15,542 bases of DNA from Flavobacteriales bacterium UBA2798 (GTDB lineage Bacteria > Bacteroidota > Bacteroidia > Flavobacteriales_D > UBA2798): positions 188-15,729 of the forward strand of contig DEHO01000035.1 of NCBI GenBank assembly GCA_002351955.1. Reading direction: 5' to 3'. The notes beneath the pieces were generated by a model. It did no database searches and had not been told where the DNA came from. It was given only the letters and a program-made list of their open reading frames with translations. The stretch's first letter is position 1. Each line of letters starts with the position of its first letter. The position numbers and the translations under genes are program-made. Shown one piece after another: positions 14,056 to 15,542 of this stretch.

Positions 14056-15098
14056 GAAAAGTTTATTTATCTGTAGCTCTCTGGATATTCTGTTTGGGAA
14101 TTTCCCGTGCACAGGATGCACATTTTACCCAATTCGAAAACTCTCCTTTTTTCACCAATCCTGCCGCAGCGGGAATGATTGAGCAAAGTGATTTTCGCGG
14201 ATCTCTGATCACCCGAAATCAATGGAGAAAACTGGTGCGTCCAACCAATCAAACACTCGTATCGGCAGATGCACCATTATTACGTTACCAGGGAGGATCG
14301 CGGAGTAAAAGCAATCTCGGTATTGGATTAAGCTATGGTTTTGCAACCATGGGTGATTCCCGCACCCGCATGACCAATCTCGCCCTGGCCTTAAGCGGAA
14401 TGACAACTGTTGGAACACGCAAATACCTTGGCATTGGCGTATCGGCAGGTAAAGGAGGCATGCGCAGCGATTTAACCAATGCAACCTGGGATGCACAATA
14501 CAACGGATACAAACTGGACGAATCACTTCCGACTGGAGAAGCCTATGAAGGAAGATTGAAAGCGCGTTTTTTTGATCTTTCAGCCGGACTAAATTTTCTT
14601 TCGGTGAATGGGCGCACAGGAGCAACCACGAATTTTGGAATAGCTTACCTGCATGCCAACAATCCCAAACTAAAAAACGAACCCCTGCTTAACGGAAAAA
14701 TCGATCCCCGCATTGTTGCGCATTTCCGTTCGGAGATACAACTGGATCTGAAAAATACCATGCCCGTATTTATCATTCCGCGCGCCCTGGTTGGAATGCA
14801 AGGAGTACATATGGAGATTCAGGCAGGAGCAACCGTTTTCTGGTCGGCAGAAGGCACTTCTCAGATAACAGGATACCGTCACAAAACCGGTTTCGAGGCA
14901 GGAGGCATGTACCGACATGGTGATGCTGTTGGATTACTTGCAGGATGGAAAACAGAATCGTACCGTATCGGGCTTTCTTACGACATCAGTATTTCCGCTT
15001 ACGGAAAAGCACTGAATCACCGTGGAGGAACTGAAATCAGTTTCATTTATTACGCAGTAAACAAAGAGATGCGTTCGCGCAAGGCCATTTATGATTGA
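14052..15098 (+). CDS. PorP/SprF family type IX secretion membrane protein
   Basis: This 348-residue outer membrane protein has a signal peptide at 1-20 (MRKVYLSVALWIFCLGISRA). The mature start QDAHFTQFENSPFFTNPAAA is the family's hallmark ('D-x-H-F-[ST]-Q-[FY] ... S-P-x-x-x-N-P-A-x-x-G'). Alternating hydrophobic and small residues (LGIGLSYGFATMG, LGIGVSAGKGG, FEAGGMYRHGDAVGLLAGW, YRIGLSYDISIS) indicate a beta-barrel of about 14 strands, and the length is typical. Members work with type IX secretion: SprF is needed for export of the type B adhesin SprB, and PorP is part of the Porphyromonas secretion machinery. The ATG overlaps the stop of the type B protein gene by four bases (ATGA), so this is more likely the dedicated partner of that cargo than the core PorP. 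A bidirectional terminator follows. Confidence 0.93.
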   Translation: MRKVYLSVALWIFCLGISRAQDAHFTQFENSPFFTNPAAAGMIEQSDFRGSLITRNQWRKLVRPTNQTLVSADAPLLRYQGGSRSKSNLGIGLSYGFATMGDSRTRMTNLALALSGMTTVGTRKYLGIGVSAGKGGMRSDLTNATWDAQYNGYKLDESLPTGEAYEGRLKARFFDLSAGLNFLSVNGRTGATTNFGIAYLHANNPKLKNEPLLNGKIDPRIVAHFRSEIQLDLKNTMPVFIIPRALVGMQGVHMEIQAGATVFWSAEGTSQITGYRHKTGFEAGGMYRHGDAVGLLAGWKTESYRIGLSYDISISAYGKALNHRGGTEISFIYYAVNKEMRSRKAIYD

Positions 15099-15150
15099 TC
15101 GGTATCAGTCATTGGATTGAAAAAGAATCTGAGCAGTATATAAAAAGAAA

Positions 15151-15173
15151 AAGGGGACCATCGGTCCCCTTTC
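15151..15173. terminator. Bidirectional rho-independent terminator
   Basis: AAAGGGGACC pairs perfectly with GGTCCCCTTT (10 bp) around the three-base loop ATC. The minus-strand side is followed by TTCTTTTTA, a good U tract. The plus-strand tail (TTTCTC...) is weaker. It lies between the convergent PorP/SprF gene (ends 15098) and the SWIB gene (ends 15194). Confidence 0.85.
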
Positions 15174-15193
15174 TCATTGTCTTTAAGACGGAA

Positions 15194-15542
15194 TTACTTC
15201 ACGTTCTTAGAAACGATCTTAGCAAGGTCGAACATGCTGATCTGAGCCTTACCAGCGAAGAGAGCCTTCAACTTAGCATCAGCATTGATCATACGCTTGT
15301 TCTTCTTGTCCTGAAGGCCGTTCTTCTTGATGTAATCCCAGATCTTTTTAACGATCTCAGTACGTGGCACTGGCTTGTTACCGATTACGTCAGCAAGAAC
15401 TGTGCTTGGAGTAAGCGGGGCCATGAAAGCCGCGTTTGGTTTACGAGCTGTCTTCTTCTTAGGAGCAGCTTTCTTAGCAGCAACCTTCTTCTTAGGAGCA
15501 GCTTTCTTAGCAGCAGCTTTCTTAGGAGCAGCTTTTTTAGCA
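15194..15542 (-). CDS. SWIB-domain protein with histone H1-like Lys/Ala-rich N-terminal tail, 5' end beyond window
   Basis: 115 codons are visible and the frame is open to the window edge. The C-terminal 76 residues are a SWIB/MDM2-type domain: LTPSTVLADVIGNKPVPRTE, IVKKIWDYIKKNGLQDKKNK, RMINADAKLKALFAGKAQIS, then MFDLAKIVSKNVK. The preceding 39 residues are repeats of AAKKAAPKKK-like units (AKKAAPKKAAAKKAAPKKKV and on), as in histone H1-like bacterial proteins, ending TARKPNAAF. The internal ATG at 15422-15424 is therefore not the start: the tail is in frame, coding and joined without a stop. SWIB proteins of this kind occur in Bacteroidota and Chlamydiae. A nucleoid-associated or DNA-condensing role is inferred from the basic tail. 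It is convergent with the PorP/SprF gene. Confidence 0.88.
   Translation of the reverse strand, partial: AKKAAPKKAAAKKAAPKKKVAAKKAAPKKKTARKPNAAFMAPLTPSTVLADVIGNKPVPRTEIVKKIWDYIKKNGLQDKKNKRMINADAKLKALFAGKAQISMFDLAKIVSKNVK
15461..15542 (-). repeat. Imperfect direct repeats encoding the Lys/Ala/Pro tail
   Basis: A 21-base unit beginning AGGAGCAGCTTTCTTAGCAG (plus-strand reading) occurs identically at 15461-15481 and 15494-15514, and with one mismatch at 15524-15542 where the window cuts it. Steps are 33 and 30 bases, both multiples of three, so copy-number change would keep the SWIB protein in frame. Confidence 0.8.

Noticed and set aside
15194..15424. SWIB protein starting at the ATG at 15424
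   Set aside because: The frame stays open upstream through a coding, repeat-rich Lys/Ala tail to the window edge, so the gene is partial and longer.
15461..15542. Regularly spaced repeats as a possible CRISPR or minisatellite array
   Set aside because: They are multiples of three in length and encode a continuous Lys/Ala/Pro tail, so the coding explanation is sufficient.

Overview
The window comes from a member of the Bacteroidota, most likely a flavobacterial or related lineage. The evidence is two kinds of type IX secretion (T9SS) sorting domain, a PorP/SprF-family outer membrane protein, a choice-of-anchor L surface protein, a secreted tricorn-like protease, the linked yicC-gmk-nadD order, few Shine-Dalgarno sequences, and two promoter boxes of the Bacteroidota form TAnnTTTG. 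I see no mobile element, CRISPR array, tRNA or rRNA, and no gene-free stretch above 300 bases.

Left part (1-3050, all minus strand, transcribed right to left): a soluble histidine kinase overlaps by ATGA a complete sigma-54-type (NtrC-like) response regulator. A 195-base gap follows. It holds two near-identical GGGG/CCCC palindromes 33 bp apart and a poor promoter-like site. Then comes an 83-residue protein made of two copies of a four-cysteine module, and six bases later the first 47 codons of a Glu/Leu/Phe/Val dehydrogenase that leaves the window. The arrangement suggests a two-component system controlling the adjacent cysteine-protein/dehydrogenase operon. This is the most interesting part of the window.

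Middle part: a forward housekeeping operon of yicC (RNase-like), gmk (guanylate kinase) and nadD (NaMN adenylyltransferase) has overlapping or 2-base junctions. It is followed by a secreted T9SS type A protein with PKD-like, C2-like and Ig-like segments. A strong bidirectional terminator separates this gene from a convergent 1074-residue secreted tricorn-type protease. Upstream of the protease on the same strand lies a DEAD-box RNA helicase with a TTG start and its own terminator.

Right part: a forward pair consists of a 712-residue choice-of-anchor L adhesin-like protein with a T9SS type B (gliding-motility-associated) C-terminus, and a PorP/SprF protein that starts inside its stop codon. 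They are probably a cargo and its cell-surface partner. A second bidirectional terminator precedes a convergent SWIB-domain protein. Its reading frame continues to the window edge through a lysine/alanine-rich, histone H1-like N-terminal tail.
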